Positions 8,490 to 19,010 of a stretch of DNA of 64,000 nt are shown in pieces. The position numbers were made by a program, and so were the translations under genes. Position 1 is the stretch's first letter, and the number at the start of each line of letters is the position of its first letter. Location of the stretch: NCBI GenBank assembly GCA_963830175.1, contig CAWHKV010000004.1:158436-222435 (forward strand). Direction: 5' to 3'. This DNA is from JBBRBB01 sp963830175 (lineage in GTDB: Bacteria; Bacteroidota; Bacteroidia; Chitinophagales; Chitinophagaceae). The notes under the pieces were generated by a model that ran no database searches, was not told the origin of the DNA, and saw only the letters and a list, made by a program, of their open reading frames with translations.

Positions 8490-8891
8490 ATGACAATACT
8501 AGTAGCGGAGGATGAACCATTGATGCTTAAAGCTGTAGAACTCAAGTTGATAAGAGAGGGTTACGAGGTGATTGCTTGCAAAAATGGCAAAGAGGCATTG
8601 GCCAAAATTGAGGAGCTGAGGCCAGATATAATTATTACCGATATTATGATGCCATTCTCATCTGGTTTAGAGATTGTTGGTTCTGTAAAAAATGGCCTCT
8701 TGAAAAAGACACCTGTGATCGTACTATCATCCATGGGGCAGGAAAATGTTGTAGAAGAAGCTTTTGAAATGGGCGCTGATGATTACATAACAAAACCTTT
8801 CAGCTTAAACGAACTTGCGCTGCGTGTAAAACGCTTTGCTAAGATGTCTCACAAGTTTCTAAAACCTGAGGGTATCGCAATAAAATCTTAA
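8490..8891 (+). CDS. Single-domain response regulator (CheY-like), paralogue
   Basis: Second lone receiver, clearly a duplicate of its upstream neighbour: it opens MTILVAEDEPLML against MKILIAEDEPLML and shares TDIMMPFSSGLE. The phospho-acceptor is Asp in DIIITDIMMP, the switch Ser in IVLSSMG, the Lys in ITKPF. The ATG at 8490 is chosen because it aligns with the paralogue; a TTG at 8469 would add seven residues. An extra ~15-residue basic tail follows the last helix. It precedes the LysM-HEAT gene by 47 bp. Confidence 0.9.
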   Translation: MTILVAEDEPLMLKAVELKLIREGYEVIACKNGKEALAKIEELRPDIIITDIMMPFSSGLEIVGSVKNGLLKKTPVIVLSSMGQENVVEEAFEMGADDYITKPFSLNELALRVKRFAKMSHKFLKPEGIAIKS

Positions 8892-8938
8892 GGGAGTTTG
8901 TCTTCGTTATTTTTGTACCAATATTCCTAGTTTACTTC

Positions 8939-10609
8939 ATGAAATTTTGGCTAATCATATTTTTTTGCATTGTTGCAAATTGTGTATTGGCTCAAAATAA
9001 TAAAAAGCTTTTCGCAAGCGGCACTTCCTCTAATTTATATATTACACACCCGGTTGTTACTAAGGATACTTATGTAACACTTGCTAAAAAATACAATCTT
9101 TCGCCTACAATCATTGCCCAGTACAACAACCTGGAATTTCATAAAGGCAAGCTTTCTGCTAAGTATCTTAAAATTCCGCTTTCTAAAAAAAATTTTACAT
9201 TAACAGACCGGCCCGTCACCAAAGCACTCGCGGTTTATAAAATTAAAAACAATAAGCCTCGCATCATTGGCTACATTAATAGCAACCAAAGTGTTATTGC
9301 TCCTTTAAAAACCTCTAAAGTACAAAGCACAAAAAAAGTAGCTATAGTTAGCAAGCAATCAGACACTGCATTACATCAGCAACCTACAATTGCAGTTAAA
9401 AAAGTAATACCAAATTTAAATGCAACTAAAGCATCTACAAAACAAGTTCAGGTAAAAAGCACACCGGCAAAACCAACTAAAGACTGGATAAAAAGAAGTA
9501 AAAAAAATAAGCTACAAGAACGTTTTGGCCCCGGAAAGTTTATAAAAGAATTCTACACAGTTGCCATACTTATAACCATCATCACAATTGTATTGATCGT
9601 AGCTATTTTCAGTTACGTATCTATTAAACGTAAAAGATCATTTATCGCGCTTCAATTAAGACAAGATATTATAACCGGATTGAGCGATGCCATATTGCAT
9701 AGTAAGATTGATGACTTATCAACAAATCAATCTTATATATTGCCGCAGGCGCTAAAGAGCAAATTAAATCTGCCGCAAGTAAGGCAACTTGTTATAGATG
9801 AACTTATAAAAGCAAAGAGAAGTTTCAGAGGTCAGGGTGCAGAAAATTTGATCAAACTTTATACACAACTGGGTTTATCAAAAGATTCTTTGTTGAAACT
9901 AAACAGTAAACATTGGTATGTTAAGGCTAAGGGCATTCAGGAACTTGCAGCCCTTGATCAAACGCAGTATCTGTTTAAAATTTTTAGACAAACCAACAGT
10001 AAAAACGAAAACGTGCGTACCGAGGCACAAAGTGCCATTGTAAGTTTTGCAGGTTTTAGCGGATTAAGGTTTTTAAAAGTGCTCACCTTTCCTATATCAG
10101 ATTGGCAGCAGATGAAACTATTAGACCAGTTAGCACTTGTTTCCGAACCAGATTTACCAGGTGCAAAACACCTCTTAAAATCCACGAACGATTCTGTGGT
10201 GATTTTTATACTGAAATTAATTTCAGTGTTCCATTTATTGCATTTGCACGATGCAGTTGTTGGCTGTTTATACTACAGAAGTGCAACCATTCGTTTCTAT
10301 GCTATTAAATGCTTACAGCAAATTTATAAACAAACAACAGCAGGTATTTTGGAAAATTTTTATGCTGAAGAGGAATTGAAGAACAAGATAGCAATACTGG
10401 AGGCTATAAAAGTTATGGGCTCTGATGCTCAAACCGATTTCATATATCTGGAGCTTTTTAATAAAAATGACAATATAAAGCTGGTGGCAGCAGAAGCATT
10501 AATGACTTGCTGCACTGAAGGCTTACAGTTAATTCAAGATGTCTCCATCAACAACGGCCATCCTTATACCAACATTTTAAAGCATGTAAGAGAGGGTGCA
10601 TTGTTGTGA
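8939..10609 (+). CDS. LysM - transmembrane - HEAT-repeat protein
   Basis: A 556-residue envelope protein. Residues 1-18 form a signal peptide ending CVLAQ. A LysM-like domain at about 35-82 (TYVTLAKKYNLSPTIIAQYN) suggests glycan binding. A Lys/Thr-rich linker follows, then one membrane segment at about 205-228, with a basic KRKR stop-transfer after it. The C-terminal ~300 residues are helical repeats of HEAT type. Its stop overlaps the GTG start of the GT2 synthase, so the two are translationally coupled and probably form one complex. It may link the periplasm or peptidoglycan to the cytoplasmic synthase and to receiver proteins. That role is inference. Confidence 0.8.
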   Translation: MKFWLIIFFCIVANCVLAQNNKKLFASGTSSNLYITHPVVTKDTYVTLAKKYNLSPTIIAQYNNLEFHKGKLSAKYLKIPLSKKNFTLTDRPVTKALAVYKIKNNKPRIIGYINSNQSVIAPLKTSKVQSTKKVAIVSKQSDTALHQQPTIAVKKVIPNLNATKASTKQVQVKSTPAKPTKDWIKRSKKNKLQERFGPGKFIKEFYTVAILITIITIVLIVAIFSYVSIKRKRSFIALQLRQDIITGLSDAILHSKIDDLSTNQSYILPQALKSKLNLPQVRQLVIDELIKAKRSFRGQGAENLIKLYTQLGLSKDSLLKLNSKHWYVKAKGIQELAALDQTQYLFKIFRQTNSKNENVRTEAQSAIVSFAGFSGLRFLKVLTFPISDWQQMKLLDQLALVSEPDLPGAKHLLKSTNDSVVIFILKLISVFHLLHLHDAVVGCLYYRSATIRFYAIKCLQQIYKQTTAGILENFYAEEELKNKIAILEAIKVMGSDAQTDFIYLELFNKNDNIKLVAAEALMTCCTEGLQLIQDVSINNGHPYTNILKHVREGALL

Positions 10610-12036
10610 TCTGGTTTCAGATCATATCAGGTCTTTTAAGCTATGGAATATTTTTCTATTCAACTGTGTTGATGTTGGTCTATACCATTATTGGCATTCT
10701 ATCCATTGGCGAAACTTTTAAGCATTTAAGACGAAATAAATTTACTGATTTCAACTTACTTGCCTCCTCTCCTATTGCGCCATCGGTAAGTATTATTGCA
10801 CCTGCTTTTAACGAGGGTGCAACCATCATCGAAAATGTTCGCTCGCTTCTATCGATCTACTACAGTAATCTGGAAGTAATAATAATTAATGATGGCAGTA
10901 GCGATGATACATTGCAACAGCTTATTGATACATACAGTTTACAAAGCAGCACTGGTTTTGTAAAAACGCCCATTGCCACCAAACGCATTAAAACCATCTA
11001 TAGAAGTATAAATCCTATTTACAAAAAGTTGGTGGTTATTGATAAAGAAAACGGCGGCAAGGCCGATGCATTGAACGCCGGCATTAATGTGGCCCATAAC
11101 GATTACATAGTTGCTATTGATGTGGATTGCATTTTAGAACCTGATGCATTATTGAAGATCGTTAAGCCTTTGATGGATGAGACCTCCAAGCGTGTAATAG
11201 CATCAGGTGGTGTTGTGCGAATTGCAAATTCTTGCATTGTAGAAGGGGGCTCTATTGTTGAGGTAAAACTTCCTAAAAAATACTTACCCCGGGTGCAAAC
11301 ACTGGAGTATATAAGGGCATTTTTGCTAGGGAGGATGGCATGGAGCAGGGTAAACGGTTTACTATTGATATCAGGAGCATTTGGAGCGTTTGATAAGGAT
11401 CTTGTGATTAAATGTGGTGGTTATAATCCGAATACTGTTGGGGAAGATATGGAACTGGTTGTACGTATGCGGCGTTATATGGAGGAACACAAACAGCCAT
11501 ACCTGGTAAAGTACATACCCGATCCGCTATGCTGGACAGAAGCACCCACAGACTGGAAAATACTGGCAAGGCAACGTAACCGATGGATGCGTGGCACACT
11601 TGAAACATTACGCACTCACAAGACCATGTTTTTTAATTACAAATATGGCTTTGTTGGTATGATAAGCTATCCTTACTGGCTATTTTTTGAAATGTTTGCA
11701 CCCATAATTGAAGCGTTTGGATTTTTAATGTTTTTGTTAATGGCAATTTTGGGATTGATACAGTGGCAATTCTTCTTATCAATCTTATTCTTTGTTATCT
11801 CATTCGGTTTGTTGTTCTCAACCTTTGCAATTTTAATGGAGGTGCTCAGTTTTCATCAGTATAAAAAACGCTCTGACATTATAAAATTATTGTTAGTAGC
11901 TATAACTGAACCGTTTATCTACCATCCCTTCGTTGTATGGTCGTGCCTTACAGGCTTGGTTGATTATGCAAAGAAAAATAAAACGTGGGGCACTATGACC
12001 CGGCAGGGCTTCGAAAAACCTATTATATCCAATTAA
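10606..12036 (+). CDS. Processive family 2 glycosyltransferase (synthase type)
   Basis: A 476-residue inner-membrane GT2 enzyme of the BcsA/PgaC/HasA style, which polymerises and extrudes a beta-linked polysaccharide. It has an N-terminal membrane segment, then the GT-A domain with DGSSDD, the DVD metal motif (AIDVDCILEPDAL), the acceptor-site GED (TVGEDMEL) and the QRNRW processivity motif in RQRNRWMRG, then three or more C-terminal membrane helices. The GTG start overlaps the preceding stop. The sugar cannot be predicted; PgaC-like poly-GlcNAc and cellulose-like glucans are both possible. No PilZ domain is present. Confidence 0.9.
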   Translation: MIWFQIISGLLSYGIFFYSTVLMLVYTIIGILSIGETFKHLRRNKFTDFNLLASSPIAPSVSIIAPAFNEGATIIENVRSLLSIYYSNLEVIIINDGSSDDTLQQLIDTYSLQSSTGFVKTPIATKRIKTIYRSINPIYKKLVVIDKENGGKADALNAGINVAHNDYIVAIDVDCILEPDALLKIVKPLMDETSKRVIASGGVVRIANSCIVEGGSIVEVKLPKKYLPRVQTLEYIRAFLLGRMAWSRVNGLLLISGAFGAFDKDLVIKCGGYNPNTVGEDMELVVRMRRYMEEHKQPYLVKYIPDPLCWTEAPTDWKILARQRNRWMRGTLETLRTHKTMFFNYKYGFVGMISYPYWLFFEMFAPIIEAFGFLMFLLMAILGLIQWQFFLSILFFVISFGLLFSTFAILMEVLSFHQYKKRSDIIKLLLVAITEPFIYHPFVVWSCLTGLVDYAKKNKTWGTMTRQGFEKPIISN

Positions 12037-12052
12037 ATCTCATTCTGTTTTT

Positions 12053-14069
12053 GTGCGCGTACTCAACAAAATAAAAGAAGGCTCATTACTGTTTACTAAA
12101 TATGCCGTATCACTTTTAGTCATCATCATTTTACTCAGGCTAGCTGAATTTTCTTATAACATTCTTGCACACGCATATCCAACATCAACTGCTAAACTTC
12201 TGGGTTTAGCGCTTCTGTACGATCTGTTTTTTCTGGGCAAACCTTTCACTTATTATGTGGATGATATTTGTTCCACTTTATATTCTCTCGTCTCGAGCTG
12301 CTGTAGTAATAATGGTGATTACCGCATTAATTATAACAATAGCAACTTTAGCTTTAGGGCAGTACTTTGCACAGTCGTTTGTACCATTAGGCGCCGAATT
12401 GTTTGCCTATAAAATCAGTGATATCATTCAAACAGTTGGTGCATCGGGAGGAGTAAAAGTTTCATTTATTTTTTTACTTCTCGCCATAGTGGCTGCTACT
12501 TTTTTAATTATAAAATGGTTGCCTCGAAAGTTAAAAATCAATACCTGGTCGTCTGCCATTGTTGATGGTTTCCTGATACTTTTTACATTAATACTTAGTC
12601 CCACAATAATTAGCGGCAAGCAATTTAAGAGTGACTTTGAAAGCAACATAGCCATTAACAAAACCGACTTCTTTTTTTCCAGATCATACACTCATTTTTT
12701 TCCAACAACTGTTGAGAATGATATTTATGCTGACAGTTACATTGGAGACTTTGAACAACAGTCAGGCACCTTAGCCGAAATGGATTATGTAGATGAAGAA
12801 CAATTTCCGTTTCTACATAAAAACAACACGCCAGATGTGCTATCACCTTTTTTTAATAAAACAAACACGCCACCTAATGTTGTCATTATTTTGGTAGAAG
12901 GGTTAGGCCGTGCATTTACAAACGAAGGTGCATATTTAGGAAACTTCACACCCTTTATTGATTCGCTTTCAAACGAAAGTTTGTATTGGGAAAACTTTTT
13001 GAGCGAAGGAGGAAGAACCTTTGCAGTTTTACCATCAATATTAGGTTCGTTACCCTTTAGCAGTAATGGTTTTTCAGCCATGGGAAATTCGATGCCTGAC
13101 CATTTATCTATCCTTTCTTTACTTAAGAAAAATGGTTACCAAACATCCTTTCATTATGGCGGCGATGCTTCTTTCGATAATATGGATCTGTTTCTGAAAA
13201 AAAGCAATATCGATAAGATAAATGACATCCATAACTTTCCTGCAGGCTATACGCAAATGCCGCTGCACAATGGTTCTACCTGGGGTTTTGGTGATAAAGA
13301 ACTTTATAGAAGATACTTAGCATTAACACCTGTAGTAAAGCAACCGTATGCGAATGTTTTACTAACCGTTTCATCACACAATCCCTTTGTTATAAATGAG
13401 CAGGAAAAATATTTGCAGCGATTTGAAATTAGAATGGATGAGCTTGGGATAGATGGTGTAAGGAAAGACGAATACCGTTTGTATAAACAACAATATGCGA
13501 GCATTTTATATACCGATGATGCGTTGAAAGATCTTTTTAAAAGCTACGCACAGAGATCAGATTTTAATAACACCATTTTCATTATTACCGGAGATCATCG
13601 CATGCCTGAAATACCGATGGCATCTAAATTAGACCGGTATCATGTGCCATTCTTAATATACTCTGGCCTGCTACAACGAACCGCAAAGTTTTCATCTATA
13701 TCAACTCATTTTGATGTTGCGCCTACGCTGATGGCTTATTTTAAAAACAACTTTGGTATGCAAATGCCATCACTTGTAAGTTGGGTTGGTAGCGGTATTG
13801 ATACTTCCAAAACTCTACAAAACAATCATGCATACGCACTAATGCAAACCAAAACAGATTTAGTTGATTTTGTTACTGATAAATACCAACTTAATAGTGG
13901 AGATGTTTTTATAATCGGGCAAGATCTTACTACACAAAAAGACAATAATAATAGCAACGCTACATCTTTAAACAACGCATTTGAAGCATTTAAAGCAAAG
14001 AACAATAAGATTGTTAATGGAGCTAAAATAATTCCGGATAGCATTTATAAGGCGTACCATCCAAAGTAA
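12053..14069 (+). CDS. LTA-synthase-like sulfatase-fold transferase, frameshifted
   Basis: Membrane protein of the alkaline phosphatase/sulfatase superfamily, LTA synthase group, which transfers phosphoglycerol or phosphoethanolamine to glycans. Multiple N-terminal membrane helices are followed by a periplasmic domain with the metal-site start VVIILVEGLGR, the nucleophile-region GGRTFAVLPSILGSLP with a candidate Thr, and the late metal motif ITGDHRMPE. The reading frame changes near 12225-12255, inside the membrane region, between a first frame beginning GTG at 12053 and the main frame. After joining it is about 670 residues. It starts 16 bp after the GT2 gene, so it probably decorates that polymer. 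Confidence 0.82.
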
Positions 14070-14070
14070 T

Positions 14071-15231
14071 TTATTTTGCTTTTTTATGGTAATAATCATT
14101 TAAGATATTAGTAAGCATTGGCTTGTAAAACTTCCAGAAAAAACTCTCTCTTTCTAAAAGATCATTCTCTTTGTAAAAAAAATCCTGGAACGAACTGATA
14201 CCTGCAAAATAAGATGAGGTAATACTTATAGGGTTGTCACAAAAATCTCCCGAGAAATAATAAAACTCATAATCCTTTCCTTTGTGCATAGTTACAGCCG
14301 GTATTTTGGTTGGAATGCCTTGCCGTGTTAAGAGCTCGATGCCTGCCTGATTCACATTGAAATTAAATTGTGCTATTACCTGATTTCGCGTGGTATCAGG
14401 AGCAACAACATCGAACCAAAAAGAATACTTAATGCTTTCAGGCAACTTCAATTTTTGTTGGGCGTAGTCGCTTGTTTCTATGTAGGGCAAGGGATCATTC
14501 AGATGTTTATTTTCTTCCAGAATAACAACCTTATCCTGATTGCTTACAAAGGCAATACCTGAAAGCTTAAATGGCCAGATGCCATTATTTTGCTCCCGGT
14601 ATCTATCAACCAGCCATACCGGTATTTCCTTATTAATGGCTGTATCAAGCGAGTTGAAAAATCTACCGATCCATCCACTCCACTTCATTGCAAAAAGCTT
14701 TTCAAAATCGCCGCGTACAGCTTCATTCGTTGGCGAGCCAATGGTATTAAACTCTGTGATGATCAGCCGATGCTTATCCTTCATCTTTTTTAAAAAGCTT
14801 ATATCCTGCGTGCTCAAACCGCCGTATATAATACCCGAACGTTCGGTTACATTTTTCTTTGCGAACCATTCGTTTGTATATACACCGTAGGTATCGGCAA
14901 TGTAAACGGCATCGCAATCATTGCTCAACTTTTCTAATTGCCTTGTATTAAATCTTTCAAGCCCTTTTATTCTAAACTGCTCTTTATCTAAAGGAAAAAA
15001 ACCAAAATAATCGTTGCTGACTGAGTAGCCTTTTGTAGCTGTTTTAGAATACTTCTGGTGGTTCAATATCCATGTGAGAGAAGAATGCTCCTGGCCTTGT
15101 TTTGATATAGCTGTCTTATCAATAATGGCTGTAACCATGGTTTTTTTGGGCGTAGCAGCCCAGATCAAAAACATCCAAAGTGGAAGTAAAATAACGAGTA
15201 ACAATAGCCCAAAAAAAACCTTTCTTCTCAT
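14071..15231 (-). CDS. Membrane-anchored protein of unknown function
   Basis: A 386-residue protein with one N-terminal membrane segment (residues 4-25) and a large periplasmic domain. A Rossmann-like run in the middle (CDAVYIADTYGVY, then SGIIYGGLSTQD, then HRLIITEFNTIG) suggests an alpha/beta domain resembling class I glutamine-amidotransferase-like folds. The C-terminal part is predicted beta with aromatic patches. It lies 1 bp from the convergent LTA-synthase-like gene and 2 bp from the stop of the YaiO-barrel gene, so it is transcribed with the latter. A role in processing or export of the same polymer is inferred from position only. Confidence 0.75.
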   Translation of the reverse strand: MRRKVFFGLLLLVILLPLWMFLIWAATPKKTMVTAIIDKTAISKQGQEHSSLTWILNHQKYSKTATKGYSVSNDYFGFFPLDKEQFRIKGLERFNTRQLEKLSNDCDAVYIADTYGVYTNEWFAKKNVTERSGIIYGGLSTQDISFLKKMKDKHRLIITEFNTIGSPTNEAVRGDFEKLFAMKWSGWIGRFFNSLDTAINKEIPVWLVDRYREQNNGIWPFKLSGIAFVSNQDKVVILEENKHLNDPLPYIETSDYAQQKLKLPESIKYSFWFDVVAPDTTRNQVIAQFNFNVNQAGIELLTRQGIPTKIPAVTMHKGKDYEFYYFSGDFCDNPISITSSYFAGISSFQDFFYKENDLLERESFFWKFYKPMLTNILNDYYHKKAK

Positions 15232-15233
15232 AA

Positions 15234-16989
15234 CTAAAAGCGTATTTGGTAGCTGATGCCACCCTCTATCTGATTACCGGTAGTTCTTGGTAAGTACTCA
15301 TTGTTTACCAGCGATGCATTGAGTGTTACTATATATTTATTCCTGATCTCGTGCTTGTAGGTTGCTGATGCTTTTTTGCTAATTAATTTATACTTGCTAT
15401 TCAGCAATAACGCAGAACGGCTTTCGTCAGGAGAAATGCCCGTACCTAAAACCAAACCCACAAAATCAAAAGCACCACCGTAATAATAACGTGCACCTAA
15501 GTTGTAGGAATGGGATATGTTGCTAGTGCCCGGTGTTAGATAAGTGCGTGCTGTAAACAACCAGCTTTTATAATATTTACCCAATGCTGCTGTGTAAATC
15601 CACGTGGGATCTCCGGAAAACTTTAGATACCGGAAACCAACTTCGCCTTCAAAACTTTTTGGCAAACTACTATATAAAGAAAAGCCGCCCCGATAGTTTG
15701 GAAATACGCCAACGTCATTAGAATATGCGAAGCTAACATAGCTATATAAACGGCGTGATAAATTGGGATAAGCTTCTACTTCATATTGTAAACCACTACT
15801 TTTAAATCTATTTGCATAATTGAGACGGGCGCTAATGGAGCCTAATTTGGTTAACCTGGAATACTCAATACTTGCTATGTGCCATGGGTCTTTAAATTGA
15901 CGATCGAAGTAGGAGTAGTCGTAGCTTGCTCCTATTCTGTTACCACCAACGGTTTCTCTTAATTGCGCAGACATAGCTCTGATCTCTGTATTTTTTGGGT
16001 CGGCTTTAAGTACACTATCTAAAAGTTGAAGTGCATCCGATTGACGATTCAATTTGCCCAGAATTTTTACTTTACGTCGCAATAGTTCTGTTGATGAAGG
16101 ATTATGTTTCAGCCCGCGGTTAACCAGATCTAGAGCTACTAAGGGACTATCGTTCCAGTATTCAAGGTCTGCAAATGCAATAAAGGCGTCAGCGATATGT
16201 TGGGTCAAGGTTGATGACATAATTAAACTGCTGGCGCGCACTATCTACTTTATCAGTCCAGGTATATATTCTTCCCAAAAAAATTCTTACATCAGCATAG
16301 TTGGGACTTTTGTAGATGGCACTTCTAAGATACGTTGTTGCCAAGGAGTAGTTTTTATTATCGAAGGCAGCCTTTCTTGCCATGGCCAATAATTGATCTG
16401 AGTCAAAATCTTCATGAGCATCTACATTAAATTTTTCTATTGCCGTACTTTTTTGTACAGCTACTTTATTTTCAACTGAATCTACTATAGGTAACGTGAC
16501 AACTGCTTGTTCATCTTTAAAAAAGAACTTTGCCAGTTCCTTCTTTACGCGCAGATAACCCACAATGATTTTAGTACCTTCTTTAGGTGAAGAAGATAAA
16601 TCAGGATTCCATTCTTGCAATGTTGCGGGATTCAATTTGGGATAAAAACGATATAATCCCTCTAGAGTTTCCGCTTTTTTTACTTGATGTACCAAAGGAA
16701 CAAGCACCTCATAAAGTCCTTTATTTCCTGCTTGTTCAAAATTGGTACTTGTAATGGGGATGCGTAAAACGGTACCGGAATTTAGGGCCGATGATAAGGT
16801 GAGACCATTGTATTGGGCAAGCTTAATCGGTGACACGTTATACAAACTCCCAATTTTTAAAAATGATTCGCCTGTGGTAAATGTATGTGCCACGTATAGT
16901 TCTGAACCCGAAAGTTGTAAAACAATTGGCGGTTGGGCATTGCTAAAGAAAACAAACAAAAAAGCCAGTAATGTAAATGCTAATCTCAT
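15234..16989 (-). CDS. LysM - TPR - YaiO-type outer-membrane beta-barrel, frameshifted
   Basis: Modular outer-membrane protein. The start at 16989 gives a signal peptide (MRLAFTLLAFLFVFFSNAQ). A LysM-like segment follows (FLKIGSLYNVSPIKLAQYNG), similar in style to the LysM of the 8939 gene. Then come two or more TPRs (LLAMARKAAFDNKNYSLATT; ALDLVNRGLKHNPSSTE) and a C-terminal YaiO-family beta-barrel of about 230 residues ending GGISYQIRF. One extra T near 16193 splits it; both sides meet exactly at DPTYR/DAFIAF. A TPR domain plus barrel is the layout of PgaA and BcsC, so it is the likely export pore for the polymer made by the GT2. Total about 585 residues. Confidence 0.8.
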
Positions 16990-17386
16990 GAACCGTAGTT
17001 TGAAAAAAATTAAAGGTATCCCTATGATGCAAAACAGCATCAACAACGCTAAAACAAATTATTTTATTTGAAGTATTCGTTATTTATCGCGTTAAGACAC
17101 TCTAAAGATTTTTTTCTGGATTTTTAAAGATCCCAACAACGCTATTTATTATTTGCATATATGTTTCGTAGAGGTACATTTGTCTACATTTTTTTCAATA
17201 CACGAACACTTATATGAAACCTGCGCAAAACCTACGTCCTATACAACTTGCAACCGATTGCATAAAAAAGTTTTATTTGGTTTCAACAATCTTTATCTTG
17301 TAGCTTTTAACATTCTGAAAAAATACAGTAATCATTTCTTCCCACCATATTATAAGCAACCAAACCAATACATTAAATAAATAAAC
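16990..17386. other. Intergenic region between divergent genes
   Basis: AT-rich and without a credible gene; the 75-residue frame at 17153-17380 is Phe/Tyr/Asn-rich by composition. A weak promoter for the transaldolase may lie at 17248-17279 (TTG, 21-bp gap, TTTATTTG). Confidence 0.4.
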
Positions 17387-18058
17387 ATGAAATTTTTTAT
17401 TGACACAGCTAACCTTGCTCAAATTAAAGAAGCTCACGCTCTTGGTATTTTAGATGGTGTAACTACCAATCCATCTTTAATGGCCAAAGAAGGTATTAGA
17501 GGTGAAGAAGCCATAAACAAACATTACAAAACCATTTGCGAAATGGTTGATGGTGATATTTCTGCTGAAGTACTTACCACAGAATTTGACACTATAATAG
17601 AAGAGGGTAAAAAACTTGCAGCCATTCACCCAAACATTGTGGTTAAAGTGCCCATGATAAAAGAAGGCATTAAAGCTATTAAATGGTTTACTGATAATGG
17701 AATACGTACCAACTGTACTCTTATTTTTTCTGCAGGACAGGCATTGTTAGCTGCAAAGGCTGGCGCAACTTATGTGTCGCCCTTTTTAGGTAGAATTGAC
17801 GATAGCGGTTGGGACGGAATGATTTTAATTGAGCAGATAGCCCAAATTTTTGTAGTTCAGGGCTTTAAAACAGAAATTCTTGCTGCCTCTATTCGCAATG
17901 CCAACCACATTATACGTGCAGCAGAATTAGGTGCGCATGTTTGCACAAGCCCACTAGAATCAATCTTAGCACTTTTAAAACATCCACTAACCGATCTTGG
18001 ACTTGCTAAATTTTTAGAGGATTCTAAGAAAATGGCCGAAGTTGTTGAAGACCTTTAA
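17387..18058 (+). CDS. Transaldolase / fructose-6-phosphate aldolase family (type 3B)
   Basis: A 223-residue cytoplasmic TIM-barrel class I aldolase. It moves a dihydroxyacetone unit between sedoheptulose-7-P and glyceraldehyde-3-P in the non-oxidative pentose phosphate pathway. Signature DGVTTNPSL is at residues 23-31 and the Schiff-base Lys is Lys87 in VVKVPM. The length fits the small TalC/MipB-type transaldolase. It precedes both transketolase halves, so the three genes form one pathway operon. TalC transaldolase and Fsa aldolase activity cannot be separated by eye. Confidence 0.95.
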   Translation: MKFFIDTANLAQIKEAHALGILDGVTTNPSLMAKEGIRGEEAINKHYKTICEMVDGDISAEVLTTEFDTIIEEGKKLAAIHPNIVVKVPMIKEGIKAIKWFTDNGIRTNCTLIFSAGQALLAAKAGATYVSPFLGRIDDSGWDGMILIEQIAQIFVVQGFKTEILAASIRNANHIIRAAELGAHVCTSPLESILALLKHPLTDLGLAKFLEDSKKMAEVVEDL

Positions 18059-18102
18059 TCACTTGATTTATTAATAGCAAAACAGACATCTAAAAACTGC
18101 AT

Positions 18103-18942
18103 ATGAATATTGAACAGTTAGAAAATATTGCCAAACAAGTACGCCGCGATATTGTACGCATGGTGCACGGCTGCCAATCAGGCCATCCCGGCGGATCTTT
18201 AGGATGTACCGATTTTTTTGTCGCACTCTATTTTCATGTTATGAAGCACGATCCTAAATTTAATATGGACGGCTTTGAGGAGGATCTATTCTTTTTATCT
18301 AATGGGCATATCTCACCCGTTTTTTATAGCGTGCTAGCTCGCTCAGGGTATTTTGATGTAAGTGAGCTTGCCACCTTTAGAAAAATCAATTCTCGGGTAC
18401 AAGGGCATCCGGCTACACACGAACATTTACCCGGTATCCGTATCGCATCTGGTTCTTTAGGTCAGGGCTTATCGGTAGCAATCGGCGCAGCACTTACCAA
18501 AAAACTTAAGGGCGATAAACGCATTGTTTACACACTGCATGGTGATGGTGAGCTACAGGAAGGCCAGATTTGGGAAGCAGCAATGTATGCTCCCCATAAT
18601 AAAGTTGACAACTTAATATCAACCATAGACTATAACGGACAGCAAATTGACGGTCCAACAGAAAAAGTACTTTCACTGGGTAACCTCAGAGCTAAGTGGG
18701 AGGCCTTTGGTTGGGATGTAATGGAAATGAACGGTAACGATATAGCCGACGTGATAAGGGTTTTAGAATTAGCTAAGGCTAAAACTTTCAAAGGAAAGCC
18801 TATTATGATATTGATGCAAACCAATATGGGCCATGGGGTTGACTTTATGATGGGCTCTCACAAATGGCATGGCGTAGCTCCTAATGATGAACAATTACAA
18901 GAGGCACTTTATCAATTAGAAAGTTCGCTGCTGGATTACTAG
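18103..18942 (+). CDS. Transketolase, N-terminal (ThDP-binding) subunit
   Basis: A 279-residue first half of a split transketolase. It carries the thiamine-diphosphate motif beginning GDGELQEGQIWEA, plus SGHPGGSLG near the start and GHISPVFY. Together with the next gene it forms the complete enzyme that exchanges two-carbon units between pentose and triose or tetrose phosphates. 44 bp after the transaldolase gene; 68 bp before the C-terminal half. Splitting is normal in many bacteria and is not a frameshift: each half has its own start. Confidence 0.95.
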   Translation: MNIEQLENIAKQVRRDIVRMVHGCQSGHPGGSLGCTDFFVALYFHVMKHDPKFNMDGFEEDLFFLSNGHISPVFYSVLARSGYFDVSELATFRKINSRVQGHPATHEHLPGIRIASGSLGQGLSVAIGAALTKKLKGDKRIVYTLHGDGELQEGQIWEAAMYAPHNKVDNLISTIDYNGQQIDGPTEKVLSLGNLRAKWEAFGWDVMEMNGNDIADVIRVLELAKAKTFKGKPIMILMQTNMGHGVDFMMGSHKWHGVAPNDEQLQEALYQLESSLLDY

Positions 18943-19010
18943 GTCAATACAAAATTTCAACTTTCCAAATAACAGATCACGTTACCATCCTAAAATAAGG
19001 ATCATCAAAC

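Noticed and set aside
17153..17380. 75-residue ORF upstream of the transaldolase
   Set aside because: AT-driven composition rich in Phe, Tyr and Asn and located where the promoter and leader should be.
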